Below, piece by piece: positions 1 through 7,905 of a DNA stretch of 64,000 nt (within the stretch, counting starts at the first letter, position 1; each line of letters opens with the position of its first letter). The translations under genes and the position numbers were made by a program. Source of the stretch: CAZUGH01 sp964619785. GTDB lineage: Bacteria > Bacillota > Clostridia > Lachnospirales > Lachnospiraceae. Below the pieces are notes generated by a model, which ran no database searches, was not told the origin of the DNA, and saw only the letters and a list, made by a program, of their open reading frames with translations. The DNA lies in NCBI GenBank assembly GCA_964619785.1, contig CAZUGH010000003.1, positions 9,908-73,907 of the forward strand, read 5' to 3'.

Positions 1-32
1 TGATATGTACCAGGGGGTTCTTGTCTTATTTT

Positions 33-983
33 TTATCCAACCACAACACAAGCAACAACTGCTAGTAGCAACTGAATAATCAGAAAACGACTAACCACCT
101 GTGTATCCGACCACCCCAGGTTCTTCCGCACATGGTCATGAAGCGGAGTTCTCGTATTTTTCAATATCGCAATCTTTAGGAAACGAAGCAGGAATACCTT
201 AACCAAGCCAAGCCCACCATCAACAATATATACACCCGCTAACAGAATATAGATTAATGGATGTCCTGACTTCAATGCCAAAATTGCAATAAAAAATCCC
301 AAGGCTCTTGAGCCGGCATCGCCCATCAACATGCTACTTGGCGATGTATTAAAGTATAGATAGGCCGCTAGAACTGCTGCCAGCAAAAAGCTTGCCATAC
401 CATAGCGTTCCATCTGCGTGGAAAACAAAATGGTAAAAGACATCACAACCAACATGGCAAGTCCACCGCACAAACCATCTACACCATCTGTACAATTTGT
501 CACATTGATTGATACCCAGAATAAGATAACTCCAAGGATAACGAATACAACCTTCGGTATCACGATAGAAAATGTTCCAATCAGTATCGTTGTCGAGTTG
601 AAATTAGCAAATGCAACAACCGCAACTGCAGATAGCACAAAGTCTATGAGCCCCTTCTTATAATCGCTCCATGGATTCTCAGCTGCATCATCTAGATATC
701 CACTAAGCATAATCGCTAATAATAGAATCGCATACACGATGAATTCTCGATCGATCGGAATGAAAATCAAACTCATTACAACAAAGCACAAAATCAGGGG
801 CAACCCAACACCTCTTGTTTTGCCTTTGGATAGCTGTCCATTCACTGCAAAATCACGTCCCTGGTCCTTTGGCAGGAATGGAAATGGATGCTTGAGAAGC
901 AAAAATGTAATAGCAAATGTTACCAGAATCCCTATCATAACAATCTGGTTCAAAGTTAAGTATTCGTTTAATATTGTGTACAT
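33..983 (-). CDS. mraY: MraY/WecA-family phospho-sugar transferase, probably MraY
   Basis: Polytopic membrane enzyme expected to transfer phospho-N-acetylmuramoyl-pentapeptide to undecaprenyl phosphate (lipid I synthesis). The 316-residue protein is mostly hydrophobic helices and carries the family's cytoplasmic motifs in order: GYLDDA, NVTNCTDGVDGL (catalytic Asp region), LMGDAGSRALG, and PLHDHVRKNLGWSDTQVV near the C-terminus. The last matches the MraY signature (HHH, then GWSETQVV) but with Asp at the middle His. The GWSDTQVV tail argues for MraY over WecA. ATG start with AAGGAGAG about 8 bases upstream. It follows recO by 57 bases and is last of the visible minus-strand block; it lies outside any division/cell-wall cluster, so a MraY paralogue remains possible. 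Confidence 0.75.
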   Translation of the reverse strand: MYTILNEYLTLNQIVMIGILVTFAITFLLLKHPFPFLPKDQGRDFAVNGQLSKGKTRGVGLPLILCFVVMSLIFIPIDREFIVYAILLLAIMLSGYLDDAAENPWSDYKKGLIDFVLSAVAVVAFANFNSTTILIGTFSIVIPKVVFVILGVILFWVSINVTNCTDGVDGLCGGLAMLVVMSFTILFSTQMERYGMASFLLAAVLAAYLYFNTSPSSMLMGDAGSRALGFFIAILALKSGHPLIYILLAGVYIVDGGLGLVKVFLLRFLKIAILKNTRTPLHDHVRKNLGWSDTQVVSRFLIIQLLLAVVACVVVG

Positions 984-1040
984 GTTCTCTCTCCTTATAT
1001 AATACTACTTATTGAGACAAGTATAACACAGCTTATCTGC

Positions 1041-1766
1041 TCAATCAATCAGTTCTAGCGAATGAAATGTAGCATTCAAATGGTCACGTAAATACTGCCC
1101 TATCACCTTGCCAAATTCATTCTGAATCTCAGCGGATACTGTAAATGTGTATAGTTTCTCGATTGGGGTGCCAATCACATGTTGCAACGTATAGGCGGTT
1201 GTCTCCTGAATCTGTATGCCACGTTTCTGATGGCTACATTCATCACAGAGTATTCCCGACTCATTGCTTAGGAATGAATGTAGATTTTCCTTGCCACCAC
1301 ATTGAATGCAGGAAAATACCCTCGGCGCCTCACCATTAATCGTCATCATTTTCAATTCATATATGTAACGAACCAGACTTCGGTCTAACGATGGAACTTT
1401 CAATGCTCGTAGAGATTGATAGAGAAGCTTTAACATATCTGATGCATCTAGATTTTCCTTGGCAAAATATGATGCCATCTCGCAGAAATATAATCCCATG
1501 TAGACATCGTCCACATCTTCTCGAAGCTCAGTAAAATAATTGCGAATCTGTGCACTTTTCATCGTAAAGGAATTACGTCCACGATATAATGAAAATTCGC
1601 CAAAGGTAAATGGTTGTGTACATGCTAAAAGGGGGCTATTTGGTCTTCTAGCCCCTCTTGCAAATGCCGATATTTTTCCGCACCCTCTTGTTAATAACAC
1701 AACACGCTTATCGTATTCCCCAATGGGAGATACGGACAATACCATTCCCATTACTGTCTCGTCCAT
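1041..1766 (-). CDS. recO: DNA repair protein RecO (start moved)
   Basis: RecO loads RecA with RecR during recombinational repair (RecFOR pathway). The N-terminal OB-fold region has the family phrase beginning MDETVMGMVLSVSPIGEYDKR, followed by KISAFARGARR; the C-terminal half carries a four-Cys zinc site (CIQC ... CDEC). The open frame extends 38 residues further upstream (to 1880), but those codons overlay the small gene 1708-1884 and do not look like RecO; starting at Met39 gives 241 aa, the usual RecO length, with AAAAGGAA about 11 bases upstream. Downstream of era and upstream of the mraY-like gene. Confidence 0.88.
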   Translation of the reverse strand: MDETVMGMVLSVSPIGEYDKRVVLLTRGCGKISAFARGARRPNSPLLACTQPFTFGEFSLYRGRNSFTMKSAQIRNYFTELREDVDDVYMGLYFCEMASYFAKENLDASDMLKLLYQSLRALKVPSLDRSLVRYIYELKMMTINGEAPRVFSCIQCGGKENLHSFLSNESGILCDECSHQKRGIQIQETTAYTLQHVIGTPIEKLYTFTVSAEIQNEFGKVIGQYLRDHLNATFHSLELID

Positions 1767-1884
1767 CTTGCTCGCATTCCTTTTTATTCTGACACTGACC
1801 CTCTTCACTCGTGCATGCATAATGAAGATAATCATCCACTTTGCCTGTCTGACAAAATAAGTTCCAGTATTCTGATTCATTCAT
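1708..1884 (-). CDS. Small YqzL-like protein between era and recO
   Basis: A 58-codon frame starting at ATG 1884, preceded by a strong TTGGAGGAA ribosome-binding site, and overlapping the first 59 bases of recO. The N-terminus has Trp7, Phe10, Thr13-Gly14, then Val-Asp-Asp-Tyr-Leu at 16-20, which resembles the short Bacillus YqzL family, also encoded between era and recO. The tail is polar with three Cys (24, 31, 37) and no obvious domain. Function unknown. Position and ribosome-binding site are seen directly; the YqzL relationship is from memory of that family. The last part, past residue 40, may simply be the overlap with recO. Confidence 0.65.
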   Translation of the reverse strand: MNESEYWNLFCQTGKVDDYLHYACTSEEGQCQNKKECEQDGRDSNGNGIVRISHWGIR

Positions 1885-1954
1885 CTTAAATTTCCTCCAA
1901 TCTGCTATGTTCCATCCTCACTAATAGCATTGCCCGATTGGAGTTTTCTATACA

Positions 1955-2872
1955 TTAGAAATCAGACTCTGAGTCCTTACGATAACCAAAATTTTTGAGA
2001 AGCATGTCACTATCTCGCCAATCTTTCTTCACCTTTACCCATAATCTCAAATCCACTTTTTTCTGAAGAAAATCTTCTATATCATGTCGTGCCTGGGAAC
2101 CAATCTTCTTTAACATCGCTCCCTGCTTGCCAATAATAATTCCTTTATGAGATTCTCTCTCACATATAATTGTAGCTTCAATATCAATAATTTTACGATT
2201 ATTCTTACGTTTCTTCATACTTTCAATGGTGACTGCAACGCCATGAGGAATCTCATCACTGAGCAAACGAAGTGCCTTCTCACGAATGAGTTCCGCAACA
2301 ATCTGACGTTCTGGTTGATCTGTCAGCACGTCCTCTTCAAAAAACTGTGGTCCCACCTCTAGATGCTCAAAGATTACATCCTTCATATGCTCCACATTTT
2401 CCCCATTCAATGCCGATACAGGAATGATTTCCGCAAAATCCAAAACATCCTTGTACGTATCAATAATCTTGAGTAGTTCTTCTTTCTTCACCGTATCAAT
2501 CTTGTTGACAACCAATATTACAGGAGCATGTGCCTTCTTTAATTGTTCTGCGATATGACGCTCTCCTGCACCCATAAAAGTGGTTGCTTCTACTAGCCAT
2601 AAGATTAAGTCAACATCTTCAAATGTACGTTCTGCAACAGAAACCATATATTCGCCAAGCTTATTCTTCGCCTTGTGAATACCCGGTGTGTCAACAAAAA
2701 TCATCTGACCTCTTTCATCATTGTATATCGTCTGAATACGATTTCTCGTGGTCTGGGGCTTATTCGACGTAATCGCTATCTTCTGTCCAATCACCTGATT
2801 CATGAGTGTTGACTTACCTACATTTGGTCTACCAATAAGTGTTACAAAACCTGATTTGAAATTATCTTCCAT
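1955..2872 (-). CDS. era: GTPase Era
   Basis: Era is an essential GTPase that binds 16S rRNA and assists 30S maturation. The 305-residue protein has G1 GRPNVGKS (14-21), the switch region with KPQTTRNRI, G3 DTPGIH, G4 NKID, and a C-terminal KH RNA-binding domain containing ESHKGIIIGKQGAMLKKIG. Length is typical. It lies 16 bases downstream of the M16C peptidase gene, so they are probably co-transcribed, and about 70 bases upstream of the small YqzL-like gene and recO; era-recO adjacency is common in Firmicutes. Confidence 0.97.
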   Translation of the reverse strand: MEDNFKSGFVTLIGRPNVGKSTLMNQVIGQKIAITSNKPQTTRNRIQTIYNDERGQMIFVDTPGIHKAKNKLGEYMVSVAERTFEDVDLILWLVEATTFMGAGERHIAEQLKKAHAPVILVVNKIDTVKKEELLKIIDTYKDVLDFAEIIPVSALNGENVEHMKDVIFEHLEVGPQFFEEDVLTDQPERQIVAELIREKALRLLSDEIPHGVAVTIESMKKRKNNRKIIDIEATIICERESHKGIIIGKQGAMLKKIGSQARHDIEDFLQKKVDLRLWVKVKKDWRDSDMLLKNFGYRKDSESDF

Positions 2873-2888
2873 AAATCCTCCATTTTTC

Positions 2889-5813
2889 TTATTTCAATGT
2901 CTTAATAACATTGAATAGTGCTTCATTTTCTTTTACCTTTTCTTCGCTTCCAAGTACACAGATGCATTCATCCGACAAAACTGCTTCCACAGTCGGTGCC
3001 ACTTCTCTTATCTTATTCACATCTGCTGCTAGAATCTGATCTCGTTCCCTCTGTACATCCTCATCTGTGATTTCTATCAACATCGCCTGATAAGAACGAA
3101 CACCCTCTGCTCGTGGGGTTAACGGTGTATCTAACTCACTAATCGTTCCAATGATATACTTGAGCATATCACGATCAGATGCATCAAAGTTCCGAAGATA
3201 TTCGGGAACCTCACAAAATGTATCATTTGTCTCTGCCAACTTCGGATCACGATAAGAAACCATATAACTTCGACCATCATTACCAAAGTTGCACATGACA
3301 CCATAGGCGCCACCCTTCACTCTTACTTGGTTCCACAGAAAATCATAATTAAGAATCGTCTTCACTACACGATTTACTCCACTGTATGGAATTCCCTTGC
3401 GGAAATAGTTACCTACTCTAGCAACATATTGAATCTTACTAGCACTCTTGAATCCCTCATTCTTCTCTGGCTTCTCCATCTGCCAAGTACATGACAAGGA
3501 TGGAACCTCTCGACTCTCTGGCAATACCTTTAGAAACCCATCTAAACTCTGCTCTAAATCAGAATATCCATCTTCACTCGTCGTGACATCAACGAGCAAT
3601 CTTTCTTTTGCAAAAATATTCTCATAAAGCTTCTCTAGAATCTCTACTAGATGCTCTTTGCGTTCCTCAAAATGATCATCTAAGTCACACAGAAAATCAT
3701 AGTAGCCAACGCCTTGCATCTGATCCGCATAATATCCCGATTCACTCAGATAGGCATTTGCTCTGCCAGCCGCTGTATTATGGCCTGCAGATTGCAAAGC
3801 CTCTTGTCTAGCTGAACGAGCTTCACCAATAATCTCCTTAAGCCGCTTCACGTCATCTAACTTAGACTCCGACAAAATATGTCCAATCAACTCGGCCACA
3901 TATGTCGTCTCATCCAAGAGAACCTTGGTTCCAACCTCAAGCCTGATTTCATACTCACCCGCTCTTTTTCTACTATTGTAGATTGTTGTAGTTATAGAGA
4001 AATTACCCGCATGAAGTAGTAATTCATTAGATAACTCCAATTTGCTATACTTTGTTGTATCAACATATCCAACTACATCTGTTAAAAGTGAAATATAAGG
4101 TGCATACTTCAGAAAATCCTTAATGTCAAATGAAAATCTCAGGTAATTGATTCCGTTAGTGAACACATCATGCCACCATACAGGTATCTTACCGATTCTA
4201 GCTTCTTTTGTCTTGAATAGAATTGCCTTTTTCCCAATATCCTCTCTCTTAATAATCGGGATGCAAGAAAGCGCTTCCTGTGGCGTTGGCTCCTCTTGAT
4301 ACGTTCGAAGCTCGCATGTTTCTTGAACGAGGCGTTCTAGATCTGCTTGAGACAATGTCTGCTTGTAATCCGCTAAGCGTTTACTCTCCTGTTGATCTAG
4401 GATAGCCGTCAGCCCAACCTTCGGCTCAATACTCACAAAACTTGTGTGTGTATTGTCAATCAGATACTTCTGAATCAGTTCCTCATAATATCTAGTACCA
4501 ATCTTATCCTTCAAACATTTAAATGTATCATTTGCTTTCACATGTACAAATGGCTTCTCGTCATCGTAAAGCCAACTATCTAATATCTGCAAGCCATACA
4601 TAAGACCCTTTGGATATGGGCCAAAATCACCTTCACGAAATTGAAACTCCAGTGCACTAATGCCTGCTCTCAGTGACTTCTCATTAATCCCCTCACTAAC
4701 TTGCTGTATCAATACATCACGAATAATATCTAAAAATTGCTGCTTCTGTTCCATGCGCGCTTTCTTTGCAATAATCATGAACATCGGCTGCTTTATACTC
4801 TCTTCATAACAACCACTAATCTCGCTCCCGATACCCGCCTCTAATAACGCCTGCTTGAGTGGGGCACCAACGGATCGAACCAAAACATAATTAAGAACTT
4901 GGAATGCCAGATAGAGTTGCGGATCCAAGGAATCTCCACAGACTGCATTATAACTCAGATAAGCATTATCTTCTCCTTCTTCATCCTCTGTTACAGAATA
5001 GAAACCAGATTGGTCTCTTCGCTGTTCAAAAGGCTTCTGCAGCTCAATGTTTGAATCCACCTCTAGATAATCATAATTACATAAATAGTGTTCATCAATC
5101 CAGTTCAACTTCTCCTCCATATCCATGTCGCCATAGAGATAGATATAACTGTTCGAAGGATGATAATATTTACTATGAAAATCCAAATATGCCTGGTACG
5201 TCAAGTTTGGAATATCTTCTGGGTCACCGCCTGACTCTACACCATAAGCGGTGTCTGGGAATAATGATATCTTGATATCGCGCTCAATCAACTCATCAGG
5301 AGAGGAAAATACGCCCTTCATCTCATTAAATACAACACCGTTATATTTAAGTGGTTCCTCGACACTCTCTAATTCATAGTGCCAACCCTCTTGTTTGAAA
5401 ATCTTCTCTTCCTTATATATATTAGGATGAAATACTGCATCTAAATAAACATGCATTAAATTCTGAAAATCCTTATCATTGCAACTTGCAATTGGATAAA
5501 CCGTCTTGTCCGGATATGTCATAGCATTTAAAAAGGTATTCAGAGAACCTTTCGTCAATTCAATAAATGGGTCTTTCACAGGAAACTGGTCCGAACCACA
5601 CAAAACCGTATGTTCTACAATGTGTGCTACTCCTGTAGAGTCCTTGGGTGGTGTACGAAATCCGATATTAAATACCTTATTACGATCATCATTCTCCAAT
5701 ACAACAATCCTTGCCTTCGTCTTCTTATGTGATAGAATATATCCCATACTATCTAGCTCGTCTATCTTCTCTTTTTTCATCAATTCATAAGCTGTACAAT
5801 TCTCAATTCTCAA
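2889..5813 (-). CDS. M16C (presequence protease/Cym1-type) zinc metallopeptidase
   Basis: Large clamshell zinc peptidase (about 974 aa) of the PreP/Cym1 subfamily, which degrades oligopeptides inside a closed chamber. The inverted zinc motif HIVEH is at residues 64-68, with the distal Glu expected in the EEKIFKQEGWHYELES segment; the C-terminal catalytically inactive half follows. I start it at TTG 5813 (LRIENCTAYELM...): GAGAGG lies about 8 bases upstream, and the promoter at 5848-5876 would start transcription inside the longer frame (up to 5912), whose first 33 residues are hydrophobic and family-unlike. First gene of the era-recO-mraY block. Confidence 0.88.
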   Translation of the reverse strand: MRIENCTAYELMKKEKIDELDSMGYILSHKKTKARIVVLENDDRNKVFNIGFRTPPKDSTGVAHIVEHTVLCGSDQFPVKDPFIELTKGSLNTFLNAMTYPDKTVYPIASCNDKDFQNLMHVYLDAVFHPNIYKEEKIFKQEGWHYELESVEEPLKYNGVVFNEMKGVFSSPDELIERDIKISLFPDTAYGVESGGDPEDIPNLTYQAYLDFHSKYYHPSNSYIYLYGDMDMEEKLNWIDEHYLCNYDYLEVDSNIELQKPFEQRRDQSGFYSVTEDEEGEDNAYLSYNAVCGDSLDPQLYLAFQVLNYVLVRSVGAPLKQALLEAGIGSEISGCYEESIKQPMFMIIAKKARMEQKQQFLDIIRDVLIQQVSEGINEKSLRAGISALEFQFREGDFGPYPKGLMYGLQILDSWLYDDEKPFVHVKANDTFKCLKDKIGTRYYEELIQKYLIDNTHTSFVSIEPKVGLTAILDQQESKRLADYKQTLSQADLERLVQETCELRTYQEEPTPQEALSCIPIIKREDIGKKAILFKTKEARIGKIPVWWHDVFTNGINYLRFSFDIKDFLKYAPYISLLTDVVGYVDTTKYSKLELSNELLLHAGNFSITTTIYNSRKRAGEYEIRLEVGTKVLLDETTYVAELIGHILSESKLDDVKRLKEIIGEARSARQEALQSAGHNTAAGRANAYLSESGYYADQMQGVGYYDFLCDLDDHFEERKEHLVEILEKLYENIFAKERLLVDVTTSEDGYSDLEQSLDGFLKVLPESREVPSLSCTWQMEKPEKNEGFKSASKIQYVARVGNYFRKGIPYSGVNRVVKTILNYDFLWNQVRVKGGAYGVMCNFGNDGRSYMVSYRDPKLAETNDTFCEVPEYLRNFDASDRDMLKYIIGTISELDTPLTPRAEGVRSYQAMLIEITDEDVQRERDQILAADVNKIREVAPTVEAVLSDECICVLGSEEKVKENEALFNVIKTLK

Positions 5814-5847
5814 TGTCGTTACCTCTCTGTCATTTTTGAATGGTAAT

Positions 5848-5876
5848 AGTATACCACATCCACTATATTTTAGCAA
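5848..5876 (-). promoter_or_regulatory. Sigma-A-type promoter for the M16C-era block
   Basis: On the minus strand TTGCTA (5871-5876), a 17-base spacer and TATACT (5848-5853). Predicted transcription start near 5841 gives a short leader to the TTG start at 5813. It also excludes the longer upstream reading frame. Confidence 0.7.
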
Positions 5877-5895
5877 AAAAACAATAAATATTTGT

Positions 5896-5924
5896 TTGAC
5901 TTTTCCTTCCATACATGCTATAGT
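5896..5924 (+). promoter_or_regulatory. Promoter of the cold-shock gene
   Basis: TTGACT (5896-5901), 17-base spacer, TATAGT (5919-5924) preceded by TG one base upstream (extended -10). Transcription would start about 5931, leaving a leader of some 78 bases before the csp start. The leader contains CTATAG/CTATAGG complementary segments, as in other cold-shock mRNAs whose leaders refold with temperature (inference). Confidence 0.75.
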
Positions 5925-6008
5925 AAGAGAGTGTAAAAATCGTATAGGTTCTATAGTGGAAGCCTATAGGTAGCATGCAAATTTTTTATAAGCTTTAGGA
6001 GGCACTTT

Positions 6009-6206
6009 ATGAAAGGTACAGTTAAATGGTTCAACGCTAAAAAGGGATTCGGTTTTATTTCAGACGAAGATGGAAATGATGTATTCGTACATTTTTCAGC
6101 TCTTCAGATGGACGGCTTCAAAGTATTAGACGAAGGCGATCAGGTAGAATTTGAAGTTATCGATGGCGACAAAGGACCACAGGCAGCTAACGTAACACGG
6201 TTATAA
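6009..6206 (+). CDS. Cold-shock protein, CspA family
   Basis: A 65-residue single cold-shock domain that binds single-stranded RNA/DNA and acts as an RNA chaperone. RNP1 (KGFGFIS, 12-18) and RNP2 (VFVHF, 25-29) are intact, and the protein has the family ending GPQAANVTRL. Ribosome-binding site TAGGAGG precedes ATG by 7 bases. Monocistronic: own promoter at 5896 and strong terminator at 6281. Whether it is cold-induced or constitutive cannot be read from sequence; the long leader favours post-transcriptional control. Confidence 0.97.
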   Translation: MKGTVKWFNAKKGFGFISDEDGNDVFVHFSALQMDGFKVLDEGDQVEFEVIDGDKGPQAANVTRL

Positions 6207-6280
6207 TCGAATTTTAATGAACTAATTTTTATATATATGTTTATGTAAAAGTTAAGAATTACAAATGGTTGTAACACAAA

Positions 6281-6306
6281 AGAGACTCATACGAGTCTCT
6301 TTTTTT
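6281..6306 (+). terminator. Rho-independent terminator of csp
   Basis: Perfect 8-bp stem AGAGACTC/GAGTCTCT with a 4-base loop followed by a run of Ts, 74 bases after the csp stop. Confidence 0.92.
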
Positions 6307-6316
6307 GTACCTTGGA

Positions 6317-6634
6317 TTATTTCAATAACTTCTGAATATGTTCCAACGTCCCAGCTTTTTTCAAAATCAGCAAAACCACATATCCTAATATCGCTCCTAC
6401 GACACAGCCCCTACGATTGCAAGAATCGTTCGTCCGGTTAATACCATACGCAAAATCCCGGTCAAAAGTGCTGCCAAAAAAGCATACCATGGGCCTAATA
6501 ACACAGCACAGATGACATTGACAAAATGCTAGAATGGCGCCATATTCGGAATATATACAAAGGTTGATAGTACAAAACCGATTGCTGCCATAATTGCTGT
6601 TAATACTCTTTTCTTTAAATTCGTTTTCATCATT
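6317..6634 (-). pseudogene. thiW: Decayed thiW (thiamine-precursor ECF S-component) remnant
   Basis: Reading from ATG 6634 gives a membrane protein start with STFVYIPNMAPF, an in-frame TAG at codon 35, then HFVNVICAVLLGPWYAFLAA and LTGILRMVLTGRTILAIVGA, then a frameshift near 6410 into VGAILGYVVLLILKK ending at TAA 6317. APF-Q-HFVN and LLGPWYA are hallmarks of ThiW, the substrate-binding subunit of an ECF importer for the thiazole precursor of thiamine; the stop replaces the conserved Gln (CAG to TAG). At about 105 codons it is also shorter than my recollection of the family (about 160). No TPP riboswitch is visible upstream. One stop plus one frameshift argue for a dead gene rather than a single sequencing error. 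Confidence 0.75.
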
Positions 6635-6697
6635 TCACACTTCTTTCATACAGATATTTTCTATTCTATCTCTTCTTGCGTAAAATTTCAAGACAGG

Positions 6698-6723
6698 AAA
6701 AAAGCCAGTTCTCTCGAACTGAC
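6698..6723 (-). terminator. Terminator of the monosaccharide importer operon
   Basis: On the minus strand an 8-bp stem GTCAGTTC/GAACTGGC (one G-U pair) with a 4-base loop, followed by six Ts, 38 bases past the stop of the permease gene. Confidence 0.85.
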
Positions 6724-6760
6724 TCATTTTCCTCGAATGGCTTATCTATATTCATAAGAG

Positions 6761-7900
6761 TTAAGCATTTTTCGCTTTTCTCTTAGAAATAACATCAAAT
6801 GCTACTGCTGCTAAAAGTACAAGTCCTTTTACAGCCTTCTGCCAGTTAGCATCAATTCCCATGATTGACATTCCGTTATTCAGAACGCCCATGAAGATGG
6901 CACCAATGACAACGCCCTTAACAGTTCCGATTCCACCGTAAGCAGATGCACCGCCGATGAAACATGCTCCAATCGCATCCATCTCATAGTTCGTACCGGC
7001 TGTAGGGGCTGCTGAATTGAAACGTGCGATACAAACCAATGCTGCCAAAGCTGAGAGAACCGCCATATTTACGTAAGCAATGAAGTATACTTTGTTGGTA
7101 TTTACACCGCTTAACTTGGCTGCCTTCTCATTACCACCTACTGCATAGTAGTAACGACCAGATACTGTCTTAGATGTGTAGTAAGCGTATCCAGCTACTA
7201 CTAAAGCAAGAAGAATCAGAATCATTGGAAGTCCTTTGTACTGTGAAAGCTTGATTGATACAAAAAGAAGAACGGCTGTTACAATAATACATTTTGCAAT
7301 ATCACCAATCAGACTCGTCTGTACTGCATGATTCTTAGCTGTCTTAATTCTCTTATAAATGATAAATGCGATAAATCCAACACTGATTACAGCACCAGCA
7401 ATTACTGCCATGGAACGACCAGGTACATAGTTGTTAAATGTAGCCAGGTATTCATCTGGCATAGGTGAAATAGTAAGTCCATCTAAAACGATAAGTGCAA
7501 TACCTCTCCATAAGAACATTCCTGCCAATGTTACGATGAAAGGTGGTATGCGGACATATGCAATCCAAAATGCCTGCCAAATACCAATTGCTAAACCAAC
7601 CAAAAGACCAACACCCATTGCCAACCAGATTTTCATCTTCTGCTCAACAATTAATTTACCTACAATCGCTCCGACCAAACATACAATCGAGCCGACCGAC
7701 AAATCGATGTTACCACCAGTTAAGATACAAAGCAGCATACCTACTGCAAGTATTACAACATAACCATTCTGAGCAATCAAGTTAGTTATGTTAGAGGCTG
7801 AGCCAAGAGCTCCTCCTGTTTGCCAAGTAAAGAATATTGCTACAACCACCAGAGCAATTATCATTGTATTTTTCTTTAAAACTTCTTTAACACTATTCAT
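6761..7900 (-). CDS. mmsB: Multiple-monosaccharide ABC transporter permease (GguB/MmsB type)
   Basis: Membrane subunit of a sugar importer of the RbsC/XylH superfamily, about 379 aa with roughly ten hydrophobic segments. The stretch MLLCILTGGNIDLSVGSI and the IPPFIVTLAGMFLWRG segment are characteristic of this permease class; the long middle insert (around residues 190-240) is typical of the GguB group as opposed to RbsC. Start placed at ATG 7900, five bases after the ATPase stop, with AAGGAG about 11 bases upstream; the in-frame GTG at 7909 is too close to that site. Third gene of chvE-mmsA-mmsB. Confidence 0.9.
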   Translation of the reverse strand: MNSVKEVLKKNTMIIALVVVAIFFTWQTGGALGSASNITNLIAQNGYVVILAVGMLLCILTGGNIDLSVGSIVCLVGAIVGKLIVEQKMKIWLAMGVGLLVGLAIGIWQAFWIAYVRIPPFIVTLAGMFLWRGIALIVLDGLTISPMPDEYLATFNNYVPGRSMAVIAGAVISVGFIAFIIYKRIKTAKNHAVQTSLIGDIAKCIIVTAVLLFVSIKLSQYKGLPMILILLALVVAGYAYYTSKTVSGRYYYAVGGNEKAAKLSGVNTNKVYFIAYVNMAVLSALAALVCIARFNSAAPTAGTNYEMDAIGACFIGGASAYGGIGTVKGVVIGAIFMGVLNNGMSIMGIDANWQKAVKGLVLLAAVAFDVISKRKAKNA

Positions 7901-7905
7901 GCGAA

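Noticed and set aside
1767..1880. N-terminal extension of RecO by 38 residues
   Set aside because: Sequence is basic and family-unlike, and overlays the YqzL-like gene in another frame; standard RecO length is reached from 1766.
5814..5912. N-terminal hydrophobic extension of the M16C peptidase as a signal peptide
   Set aside because: The promoter hexamers and spacer lie inside it, so it would not be transcribed from that promoter, and the family starts near LRIENCTAYEL.
6635..6760. TPP riboswitch upstream of the thiW remnant
   Set aside because: No THI-box core (such as CUGAGA with the matching distal motif) was found; only the importer terminator is there.
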